Source: Lucinisca nassula (taxonomy: Eukaryota > Mollusca > Bivalvia > Lucinida > Lucinidae). From it: a DNA stretch of 64,000 nucleotides. The notes under the pieces were generated by a model. That model saw nothing but the letters and a program-made list of their open reading frames with translations. It did not search any database and was not told where the DNA came from. Positions 52,186 to 63,473 of this stretch are shown one piece after another; within the stretch, counting starts at the first letter, position 1, and each line of letters opens with the position of its first letter. The stretch is taken from positions 64,500,587-64,564,586 of the forward strand of contig OY757019.1 of NCBI GenBank assembly GCA_963580285.1, written 5' to 3'. Made by a program: the position numbers and the translations under genes.

Positions 52186-54660
52186 AACGCCAAATGTAAC
52201 AACGCCTAATGTAATAAAGTAACTTTCGTCTAGGACAAGATGAAATCTAAAAAAAAAGTTAAAATTATAGAGTATACATATACCTTGGGGTCAAAGGTTG
52301 TTTTGGTACTGGGGTCGAAGGGGGTGTGGGTACTGGGGTCGAAGGAAGGTGGTGTGGGTACTTGGAGTTTGTTTGGTGGGGAGCTTGTGCTTCAACGCAA
52401 CTCTATTCTAATTAATGATATTACTTAAGATCTGAGTTTATTACATCAAGCGTTGTTACATTAGGCGTTGCAGTCAACGCCAAATGTAACAACGCCTAAT
52501 GTAATAAAGTAACTTTCGTCTAGGACAAGATGAAATCTCAAAAAAAAAGTTAAATTCATAGAGTATCCATATACTTTGGGGTCGAAGGTTGTGTGGGTAC
52601 TAGGGTCGAATGGGGTGTGGGTACTGGGGTCGAAGTTGGTGTGGGGACTTGGAGTGTATGGTGGGGAGCTTGTGCTTCAACGCAACTCTATTCTAATTAA
52701 TTATATTACTTAAGATCTGAGTGTATTACATTAGGCGTTGTTACATTAGGCGTTGCAGTCAACGCCAAATGTCCTTACGCCTAATGTAATAAAGTAACTT
52801 TCGTCTAGGACAAGATGAAATCTCAAAAAAGTTAAATTCATAGAGTATCCACATACCTTGGGGTCGAAGGTTGTGTTGGTACTGGGGCGAAGGGGTTTGG
52901 GTACTTTGGTAGACGTTGGTGTGGGTACTTGGAGTGTGTATGATGGGGAGCTTGTGCTTCAACGCAACTGTATTCTAATTAATGATATTACTTAAGATCT
53001 GAGTGTATTACATTAGGCGCTGTTACATTAGGCATTGCAGTCAACGCCAAATGAAAAACAACGCCTAATGTAATAAAGTAACTTTCGTCTAGGACAAGAT
53101 GAAATCTAAAAAAAAAATAAAATCATAGAGTATCCATATACCTTGGGGTCGAAGGTTGTGTGGGTACTGTGGTCGAAGGGGTATGGGTACTGGGGTCGAA
53201 GGGGGTGTGAGTACTTGGAGTGTGTATGGTGGGGAGCTTGTGCTTCAACGCAACTCTATTCTAATAAATGATTTTTTTAAGACCTGAGTGTATTACATTA
53301 GGCGTTGTTACATTAGGCGTTGCAGTCAACGCCAATTATAACAACGCATGTATTCTAATTAATGATATTACTTAAGAACTGAGTGTATTACATTAGGCGT
53401 TGTTACATTAGGCGTTGCAGTCAACGCCAAATGTAACAACACCTAATGTAATAAAGTAACTTTCGTCTAGGACAAGATGAAATCTAAAAAAAAAGTTAAA
53501 ATTATAGAGTATACATATACCTTGGGGTCAAAGGTTGTTTTGGTACTGGGGTCGAAGGGGGTGTGGGTACTGGGGTCGAAGGAAGGTGGTGTGGGTACTT
53601 GGAGTTTGTTTGGTGGGGAGCTTGTGCTTCAACGCAACTCTATTCTAATTAATGATATTACTTAAGATCTGAGTTTATTACATCAAGCGTTGTTACATTA
53701 GGCGTTGCAGTCAACGCCAAATGTAACAACGCCTAATGTAATAAAGTAACTTTCGTCTAGGACAAGATGAAATCTCAAAAAAAAAGTTAAATTCATAGAG
53801 TATCCATATACTTTGGGGTCGAAGGTTGTGTGGGTACTAGGGTCGAATGGGGTGTGGGTACTGGGGTCGAAGTTGGTGTGGGGACTTGGAGTGTATGGTG
53901 GGGAGCTTGTGCTTCAACGCAACTCTATTCTAATTAATTATATTACTTAAGATCTGAGTGTATTACATTAGGCGTTGTTACATTAGGCGTTGCAGTCAAC
54001 GCCAAATGTCCTTACGCCTAATGTAATAAAGTAACTTTCGTCTAGGACAAGATGAAATCTCAAAAAAGTTAAATTCATAGAGTATCCACATACCTTGGGG
54101 TCGAAGGTTGTGTTGGTACTGGGGCGAAGGGGTTTGGGTACTTTGTAGACGTTGGTGTGGGTACTTGGAGTGTGTATGATGGGGAGCTTGTGCTTCAACG
54201 CAACTGTATTCTAATTAATGATATTACTTAAGATCTGAGTGTATTACATTAGGCGCTGTTACATTAGGCATTGCAGTCAACGCCAAATGAAAAACAACGC
54301 CTAATGTAATAAAGTAACTTTCGTCTAGGACAAGATGAAATCTAAAAAAAAAATAAAATCATAGAGTATCCATATACCTTGGGGTCGAAGGTTGTGTGGG
54401 TACTGTGGTCGAAGGGGTATGGGTACTGGGGTCGAAGGGGGTGTGAGTACTTGGAGTGTGTATGGTGGGGAGCTTGTGCTTCAACGCAACTCTATTCTAA
54501 TAAATGATTTTTTTAAGACCTGAGTGTATTACATTAGGCGTTGTTACATTAGGCGTTGCAGTCAACGCCAATTATAACAACGCATGTATTCTAATTAATG
54601 ATATTACTTAAGAACTGAGTGTATTACATTAGGCGTTGTTACATTAGGCGTTGCAGTCAA
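52186..54660. repeat. Tandem duplication of a 1237 bp block
   Basis: About four and a half monomers from 52186 recur from 53423 with an offset of exactly 1237. Private variants such as AATGTCCTTACGCC, AATGAAAAACAACGCC and TATAACAACGCATG recur too. The block copies are almost identical, so this is recent or a higher-order repeat. Confidence 0.88.
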
Positions 54661-55494
54661 CGCCAAATGTAACAACACCTAATGTATTAAAGTAACTTTC
54701 GTCTAGGACAATATGAAATCTGAAAAAAAAAGTTAAACTCATAGGGTATCCATATACCTTGGGGTCGAAGAGTGTGTGGGTGCTGGGGTAGAAGGGGGTG
54801 GGGGACTGGTGTCGAAGGTGGTGTGAGTACTTGAAGTGTGTATGGTGGGGAGCTTGTTCTTCAACGCAACTCTATTCTAATTAATGATATAACTTAAGAT
54901 CTGAGTGTATTACATTAGGCGTTGTTACATTAGGCGTTGCAGTCAACGCCAAATGTAACAACGCCTAATGTGATAAAGTAACTTTCGTCTAGGACAAGAT
55001 GAAATCTAAAAAAAAAAGTTAAAATCATAGAGTATCCATATACCTTGGGGTCGAAGGTTGTGTGGGTACTGGGGTCGAAGGGGATATGGGTACTGGGATC
55101 GAAGGGGGTGTGGGTACTTTGAGTGTGTATGGTGGGGAGCTTGTGCTTCAACACAACTCTATTCTAATTAATGATGTTATTTAAGATCTGAGTGTATTAC
55201 ATTAGGCGTTGTTACATTAGGCATTGGAGTCAACGCCAAATGTAACAACGCCTAATGTAACAAAGTAATTTTCGTCTAGGACAAGATGAAACCTAAAAAA
55301 AAAAGTTAAATTAATAGAGTATCCATATACCTTGGGGTCGAAGGTTGTGTGGGTACTTTGGTCCAAGGGGGTGTGGGTACTTTGGTCGAAGTTGGTGTGG
55401 GTACTTGGAGTGTGTATGGCGGGGAGCTTGTGCTTCAACCCAACTCTATTCTAATTATTGATATTACTTAAGATCTGAGTGTATTACATTAGGC

Positions 55495-55804
55495 TTGTGG
55501 CCACGTAAAATCGATTTAAGCCCCCCAGTGGAAATCATTCCACTGACCGTTCCAAGGCGGTTCTTCTGTGGCGGTTTATTTATGGTGTTGTTTGTTACTT
55601 ACTGTGTGTATCACTTGTGTCTTTTTATTTTGGATGGCCATATGGCCATTTTGTGGGAAAGTAACTGTCCTTATGGCCTTCCTTTGTTTAGGTTTCCATT
55701 ATGGTCTGGTCGCTTAATGTTTGTGTTTCTTTCCCTTTGGTGTCTTTGATGGGTGGAGTAAGTTAATTGTATCGATTCCTGATCTTTGTTTTACTTCTAA
55801 TTTG
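55495..55804 (+). mobile_element. Dispersed unknown element, copy E (partial)
   Basis: GTGGCCACGTAAAATCGATT to GATCTTTGTTTTACTTCTAA is inserted within the hairpin arm of a monomer. It corresponds to the last 310 bp of copy B. Confidence 0.85.
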
Positions 55805-58800
55805 TGACATTAGGCGTTGCAGTCAACACCAAATGAAAACCAACGCCTAATGGAATAAAGTAACTTTCGTCTAGGACAAGATGAAATCTAAAAAAAAAAA
55901 GAGTTAAAATCATAGAGTATCCATATACCTTGGGGTCGAAGGTTGTGTGGGTACTGGGGTCGAATGGGGTGTGGGTACTTGGAGTGTGTATGGTGGGGAG
56001 CTTGTGCTTCAACGCAACTCTATTCTAATTGATGATATTATTTAAGATCTGAGTGTATTACATTAGGCGTTGTTACATTAGGCGTTGCAGTCAACGCCAA
56101 ATGTAACAACGCATGTATTCTAATTAATGATATTACTTAAGATGTGAGTGTATTACATTAGGCGTTGTTGCATTAGGCGTTGCAGTCACGCAAATGAAAC
56201 AACACCTAAAGTAATAAAGTAACTTTCGTCTAGAATAATATGGAGTCAAAGGGGGTATGGGTACTGGGGTCGAAGGGGGTGCGGGTACTGGGGTCGAAAG
56301 GGGTGTGAGTACTTATGTGTGTATGGTGGGGAGCTTGTGCTTCAACGCAACTCTACTCTAATTAATGATATTATTTAAGATCCGAGTGTATTACATTAGG
56401 CGTTGTTACATTAGGCGTTGCAGTCAACGCCAAATGTAACAACGCCTAATGTCATAAAGAAACTTTCGTCTAGGACAAGATGAAATCTAAAAAAAAAGTA
56501 AAAAATCGTAGAGTATTCAAATACCTTGGGGTCAAAGGTTGTGTTGGTACTGGGGTCGAAGGGGGTGTGGGTAATGGGGTCGAAGGTGGTGTGGGTACTT
56601 GGAGTGTGTTTGGTGGGGAGCTTGTGCTTCAACTCAACTCTATTCTAATTAATGATATTACTTAAGATCGGAGTGTATTACATCAGGCGTTATTACATTA
56701 GGCGTTGCAATCATCGCCAAATTTAACAACGCCTAATGTAAAAAAGTATCTTCCGTCTAGACAAATATGAAATCTAAAAAAAAAGTTAAAATCATAGAGT
56801 ATCAATATACCTTGGCGTCGAAGGTTGTGTGGGTACTAGGGTCGAAGGGGGTGTGGGTACTGGGGTCGAAGGTGGTGTGGGGACTTGGAGTGTGTATGGT
56901 GGGGAGCTTGTGCTTCAACGCAACTCTGTTCTAATTAACGATATTATTTAAGATCCGAGTGTATTACATTAGGCGTTGTTACATTAGGCGTTGCAGTCAA
57001 CGCCAAATGTCCTAACGCCTAATGTTATAAAGTAACTTTCGTCTAGGACAAGATGAAATCTCAAAAATAAAAGTTAAATTCATAGAGTATCCACATACCT
57101 TGGGGTCGAAGGTTGTGTTGGTACTGGGGTCGAAGGGGTGTGGTAACTTTGGTCGAAGTTGGTGTGGGTTCTTGGAGTGTGTATGGCGGGGAGCTTGTGC
57201 TACAACGCAACTCTATTCTTATTAATGATATTACTTAAGATCTGAGTGTATTACATTAGGCGTTGTTACATTAGGCGTTGCAGTCAACGCCAAATGAAAA
57301 ACAACGCCTAATGTAATAAATAACTTTCGTCTAGGACAAGATGAAATCTCAAAGAAAGTTAAAATCAGTAAATCAGAGTATCCATATACCTTGGGGTCGA
57401 AGGTGGTATAGGTACTGGGATCGAATGGGATGTGGGTACTTGGAGTTTGTATTGTGGGGATCTTGTGCTACAACGCAACTCTATTCTAATTAATGATATT
57501 ATTAAGATCTGAGTGTATAACATTAGGCGTTTTTACATTAGTCGTTGCAGTCAACGCCAAATGTAACAACGCATGTATTCTAATTAATGATATTACTTAA
57601 GAACTGAGTGTATTACATTAGGCGGTGCAGTCAACGCCAAATGTAACAACACCTAATGTACTAAAGTAACTTTCGTCTAGGACAATATGAAGGTATAATA
57701 TGGGTCGAAGGTTGGGGAGCTTGTGCTTCAACTCAACTTTATTCTAATTAATGAAATTATTTAAGATCTGAGTGTATTACATTAGGCGTTGTTACATTAG
57801 GCGTTGCAGTCAACGCCAAATGTAACAACGCCAAATGTAATAAAGTAACTTTCGTCTAGGACAATATGAAATCAGAAAAAAAGTTAAAATCATAGAGTAT
57901 CCATATACCTTGGGGTCAAGGTTGTGTGGGTGCTGGGGTAGAAGGGGATGCTGGGGTCGAAGGTGGTGTGAGTATTTGGAGTGTGTATGGTGGGGAGCTT
58001 GTTCTTCGACGCAACTCTATTCTAATTAATGATATTATTTAAGATCTGAGTGTATTACATTAGGCGTTGTTACATTAGGCGTTGCAGTCAACGCCAAATG
58101 AAAAACGCCTAATGCGATAAAGTAACTTTCGTCTAGGACAAGATGAAATCTCAAAAAAAGTTAAAATCATAGAGTATCCATATACCTTGGGGCCGAAGGT
58201 TGTGTGGGTACTGGGGTCGAAGGGTGTATGGGTACTGCGGTCGAAGGGGGTGTGTGTACTTGGAGTGTGTATAGTGGGAAGCTTGTGCTTCAACGCAACT
58301 TTATTCTAATTAATGAAATTATTTAAGATCTGAGTGTATTAAATTAGGCGTTGTTACATTAGGCGTTGCAGTCAACGCCAAATGTAACAACGCCTAATGT
58401 AATAAAGTAAATTTCGTCTTGGACAAGATGAAATCTCAAAAAAAAGTTAAATTCGTAGAGTATCCATATACCTTGGAGTCGAAGGTTTTGTGGGTACTGG
58501 GGTCGAAGGTGGTGTGGGCACTTTGGTCGAAGTTGGTGTGGGTACTTGGAGTGTGTGTGGTGGGGAGCTTGTGCTTCAACGCAACTCTATTCTAATTATT
58601 GATATTACTTAAGATCTGAGTGTATTACATTAGGCGTTGTTACATTAGGCGTTGCAGTCAACGCCAAATGAAAAACAACGCCTAATGTAATAAAGTAACT
58701 TTCGTCCAGGACAAGATGAAATCTAAAAAAAAAAGTGAAAATCATAGAGTATCCATATGCCTTGGGGTCGAAGGTTGTGGGTACTGGGGTCGAAGGGGGT

Positions 58801-58870
58801 ATGGATACTGGGGTCGAAGGGGGTGTGGGTACTTGGAGTGTGTATGGTGGGGAGCTTGTGCTTCAACGCA

Positions 58871-59343
58871 AAGTAGAAGTAAAACAAAGATCAGGAATCG
58901 ATAGAATTAACTTACTCCACCCATCAAAGACACCAAAGGGAAAGAAACACAAACATTAAGCTACCAGACCATAATGGAAACCTAAACAAAGGAAGGCCAT
59001 AAGGACAGTTACTTTCCCACAAAATGGCCATATGGCCATCCAAAATAAAAAGACACAAGTGATACACACAGTAAGTAACAAACAACACCATAAATAAACC
59101 GCCACAGAAGAACCGCCTTGGAACGGTCAGTGGAATGATTTCCACTGGGGGGGGGGGGGGGGGCTTAAATCGATTTTACGTGGCCACAATCCTCACCCTT
59201 ACTTCCGTCGCAATTTAGACAAATAATTTGTTCAGTCCGCATGAAGGCCTCCTAACTCTACAGTGCAACATCTCCGTGCACACAAAAATCAAAGAACCAC
59301 AGAGGTGAGACAACGGTGAGGACACGACAGCAAGAAATCACTC
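58871..59343 (-). mobile_element. Dispersed unknown element, copy F
   Basis: Begins AAGTAGAAGTAAAACAAAGA right after CAACGCA of the satellite and ends AGCAAGAAATCACTCA right before ATTCTAATTAATG. It lacks the region beyond GCAAGAAATCA that copy B has. It includes a G run near 59146-59162. Confidence 0.88.
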
Positions 59344-60090
59344 AATTCTAATTAATGATATTTTTTAAGATCTGTGTGTATTACATTAGGCGTTGTTACA
59401 TTAGGCGTTGCAGTCAACGCCAAATTTAACAACGCATGTTTTCTAATTAATGATATTACTTAAGATCTGAGTCTATTACATTAGGCGTTGTTACATTAGG
59501 CGTTGCAGTCAACGCCAATTGAAAAACAACGCCTAGTGTAATAAAGAAACTTTCGTCTAGGACAATATGAAATCTGAAAAAAAAGTTTAAATCATAAAGT
59601 ATCCATATACCTTGGGGTCGAAGGTTGTGTGGGTACTGGGGTCGAAGGGGGTAGGGGTAATGGGGTCGAAGGGGGTGTGGGTACTGGGGTCGAAGGGGGT
59701 GTGGGTACTTATGTTTGTATGGTGGGGAGCTCGTGCTTCAACGCAACTCTACTCTAATTAATGATATTATTTAAGATCCGAGTGTATTACATTAGGCGTT
59801 GTTACATTAGGCGTTGCATTCAACGCCAAATGTAACAACGCCTAATGTAATAAAGAAACTTTTTTCTAGGACATGATGAAATCTAAAAAAAAAGTTAAAA
59901 TCGTAGAGTATTCATATACCTTGGGGTCGAAGGTTGTGTGGGTACTGGGGTAGAAGGGGTTGTGGGTACTGGTGTCGAAGGTGGTGTGAGTACTTGGAGT
60001 GTGTATGGTGGGGAGCTTCTGCTTCAACGCAAATAAAAATCAAAAATGAGTTCCTTTTAGAGCAATGAAAACATTCATAAGAAAGAAGAT

Positions 60091-60136
60091 GGGTCATACT
60101 ACGTAGTTTCGGCTAATAAAGCCTCGTCAGTGACCC
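60091..60136 (-). ncRNA. Type I hammerhead ribozyme, retrozyme 1a
   Basis: Minus strand GGGTCA, CTGACGA, GGCT-TTATT-AGCC, GAAA, CTACGTAG, TA, TGACCC. Base 7 of the core is C, a freely variable position (CUGANGA). All fixed bases are present. The predicted cut is between 60097 and 60096. Confidence 0.85.
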
Positions 60137-60472
60137 TGTAATGATCCGGCTACGAAAGCCAGAGGAAACATACTGCAATTTTTCGAATTTCGAATAGGCA
60201 GTCGATTCAAAGACTGATATAAATCAAAATAGTGTCCAAATAATTAAAAACCTGTCTAGAATATGAGTCTAAACCAATAATTATATATGATTTTCCAGAA
60301 TATTTACGCTGATCTCAAAGGACAAAAAGAAAAATATAAACTGCACTGTGGTTGATGTACGGGGAGACGTTTTACGGCCGCCACACGGCACAACACAAGC
60401 TACAGTGAAGGCAAATAAAAATCAAAAATGAGTTCCTTTTAGAGCAATGAAAACATTCATAAGAAAGAAGAT

Positions 60473-60518
60473 GGGTCATACTACGTAGTTTCGGCTAATA
60501 AAGCCTCGTCAGTGACCC
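60473..60518 (-). ncRNA. Type I hammerhead ribozyme, retrozyme 1b
   Basis: Identical 46 nt to 60091-60136, 382 nt away, same strand. The predicted cut is between 60479 and 60478. Confidence 0.85.
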
Positions 60519-61827
60519 TGTAATGATCCGGCTACGAAAGCCAGAGGAAACATACTGCAATTTTTCGAATTTCGAATAGGCAGTCGATTCAAAGACTGAT
60601 ATAAATCAAAATAGTGTCCAAATAATTAAAAACCTGTCTATTCTAATTAATGATATGACTTAAGTTCTGAATGTATTCAATTAGGCGTTGTTACATTAGG
60701 CGTTGCAGTCAACGCCAATTGAAAAACAACGCCTAATGTAATAAAGTAACTTTCGTCTAGGACAATATGAATTCTGAAAAAAGTTTAAATCATAGAGTAT
60801 CCATATACCTTGGGGTCGAAGGCTGTGTGGGTACTGGGGGTCGAAGGGGGTATGGGTAATGGGGTCGAAGGGGGTGTTGGTACTGGGGTCGAAGGGGGTG
60901 TGGGTACTTATGTGTGTATGGTGGGGAGCTTGTGCTTCAACGCAACTCTACTCTAATTAATGATATAATTTAAGATCCGACTGTATTACATTAGGCGTTG
61001 TTACATTAGGCGTTGCAGTCAATGCCAAATGTAACTGCGCCTAATGTAATAAAGAAACTTTCGTCTAGGACAAGATGAAATCTAAAAAAAAAATTAAAAT
61101 CGTAGAGTATTCAAATACCTTAGGGTCAAAGGTTGTGTTGGTGCTGGGGTCAAAGGGGGTGTGGGTACTGGGGTCGAAGGGTGTATGGGTACTGCGGTCG
61201 AAGGGGGTGTGTGTACTTGGAGTGTGTATAGTGGGAAGCTTGTGCTTCAACGCAACTTTATTCTAATTAATGAAATTATTTAAGATCTGAGTGTATTAAA
61301 TTAGGCGTTGTTACATTAGGCGTTGCAGTCAACGCCAAATGTAACAACGCCTAATGTAATAAAGTAAATTTCGTCTTGGACAAGATGAAATCTCAAAAAA
61401 AAGTTAAATTCGTAGAGTATCCATATACCTTGGAGTCGAAGGTTTTGTGGGTACTGGGGTCGAAGGTGGTGTGGGCACTTTGGTCGAAGTTGGTGTGGGT
61501 ACTTGGAGTGTGTGTGGTGGGGAGCTTGTGCTTCAACGCAACTCTATTCTAATTATTGATATTACTTAAGATCTGAGTGTATTACATTAGGCGTTGTTAC
61601 ATTAGGCGTTGCAGTCAACGCCAAATGAAAAACAACGCCTAATGTAATAAAGTAACTTTCGTCCAGGACAAGATGAAATCTAAAAAAAAAAGTGAAAATC
61701 ATAGAGTATCCATATGCCTTGGGGTCGAAGGTTGTGGGTACTGGGGTCGAAGGGGGTATGGATACTGGGGTCGAAGGGGGTGTGGGTACTTGGAGTGTGT
61801 ATGGTGGGGAGCTTGTGCTTCAACGCA

Positions 61828-62299
61828 AAGTAGAAGTAAAACAAAGATCAGGAATCGATAGAATTAACTTACTCCACCCATCAAAGACACCAAAGGGAAA
61901 GAAACACAAACATTAAGCTACCAGACCATAATGGAAACCTAAACAAAGGAAGGCCATAAGGACAGTTACTTTCCCACAAAATGGCCATATGGCCATCCAA
62001 AATAAAAAGACACAAGTGATACACACAGTAAGTAACAAACAACACCATAAATAAACCGCCACAGAAGAACCGCCTTGGAACGGTCAGTGGAATGATTTCC
62101 ACTGGGGGGGGGGGGGGGCTTAAATCGATTTTACGTGGCCACAATCCTCACCCTTACTTCCGTCGCAATTTAGACAAATAATTTGTTCAGTCCGCATGAA
62201 GGCCTCCTAACTCTACAGTGCAACATCTCCGTGCACACAAAAATCAAAGAACCACAGAGGTGAGACAACGGTGAGGACACGACAGCAAGAAATCACTCA
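61828..62299 (-). mobile_element. Dispersed unknown element, copy G
   Basis: Product of the 2955 bp duplication of copy F; one or two fewer Gs in the run near 62105-62119, otherwise the same. Confidence 0.88.
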
Positions 62300-63045
62300 A
62301 TTCTAATTAATGATATTTTTTAAGATCTGTGTGTATTACATTAGGCGTTGTTACATTAGGCGTTGCAGTCAACGCCAAATTTAACAACGCATGTTTTCTA
62401 ATTAATGATATTACTTAAGATCTGAGTCTATTACATTAGGCGTTGTTACATTAGGCGTTGCAGTCAACGCCAATTGAAAAACAACGCCTAGTGTAATAAA
62501 GAAACTTTCGTCTAGGACAATATGAAATCTGAAAAAAAAGTTTAAATCATAAAGTATCCATATACCTTGGGGTCGAAGGTTGTGTGGGTACTGGGGTCGA
62601 AGGGGGTAGGGGTAATGGGGTCGAAGGGGGTGTGGGTACTGGGGTCGAAGGGGGTGTGGGTACTTATGTTTGTATGGTGGGGAGCTCGTGCTTCAACGCA
62701 ACTCTACTCTAATTAATGATATTATTTAAGATCCGAGTGTATTACATTAGGCGTTGTTACATTAGGCGTTGCATTCAACGCCAAATGTAACAACGCCTAA
62801 TGTAATAAAGAAACTTTTTTCTAGGACATGATGAAATCTAAAAAAAAAGTTAAAATCGTAGAGTATTCATATACCTTGGGGTCGAAGGTTGTGTGGGTAC
62901 TGGGGTAGAAGGGGTTGTGGGTACTGGTGTCGAAGGTGGTGTGAGTACTTGGAGTGTGTATGGTGGGGAGCTTCTGCTTCAACGCAAATAAAAATCAAAA
63001 ATGAGTTCCTTTTAGAGCAATGAAAACATTCATAAGAAAGAAGAT

Positions 63046-63091
63046 GGGTCATACTACGTAGTTTCGGCTAATAAAGCCTCGTCAGTGACCC
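63046..63091 (-). ncRNA. Type I hammerhead ribozyme, retrozyme 2a
   Basis: Same sequence as 60091-60136, complete core. Confidence 0.85.
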
Positions 63092-63427
63092 TGTAATGAT
63101 CCGGCTACGAAAGCCAGAGGAAACATACTGCAATTTTTCGAATTTCGAATAGGCAGTCGATTCAAAGACTGATATAAATCAAAATAGTGTCCAAATAATT
63201 AAAAACCTGTCTAGAATATGAGTCTAAACCAATAATTATATATGATTTTCCAGAATATTTACGCTGATCTCAAAGGACAAAAAGAAAAATATAAACTGCA
63301 CTGTGGTTGATGTACGGGGAGACGTTTTACGGCCGCCACACGGCACAACACAAGCTACAGTGAAGGCAAATAAAAATCAAAAATGAGTTCCTTTTAGAGC
63401 AATGAAAACATTCATAAGAAAGAAGAT

Positions 63428-63473
63428 GGGTCATACTACGTAGTTTCGGCTAATAAAGCCTCGTCAGTGACCC
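63428..63473 (-). ncRNA. Type I hammerhead ribozyme, retrozyme 2b
   Basis: Same sequence as 60473-60518 and again 382 nt from its partner. Confidence 0.85.

Larger units (their letters stand above)
60031..60639 (-). mobile_element. Retrozyme, about 1.6 tandem units of 382 nt
   Basis: A 609 bp insertion in a satellite monomer with two hammerheads on the minus strand 382 nt apart and identical intervening sequence as far as the second copy extends. It has no open frame. Between the ribozymes are TTATTTGCCTTCACTGTAGC, GGCGGCCGTAAAACGTCTCC, GTGCAGTTTATATTTTTC and AGTCTTTGAATCGACTGCC. Self-cleavage at both sites would release 60097-60478. Known metazoan retrozymes are of this size, are non-coding and give circular RNA after ligation; activity here is inference. 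Confidence 0.8.

Noticed and set aside
52240..62144. Open frames such as MKSKKKVKIIEY and MKHKLPTIHTPSTHT in the satellite
   Set aside because: They recur in every monomer because of the repeat, vary in frame with minirepeat number and end at arbitrary stops. There is no sign of selection for protein.
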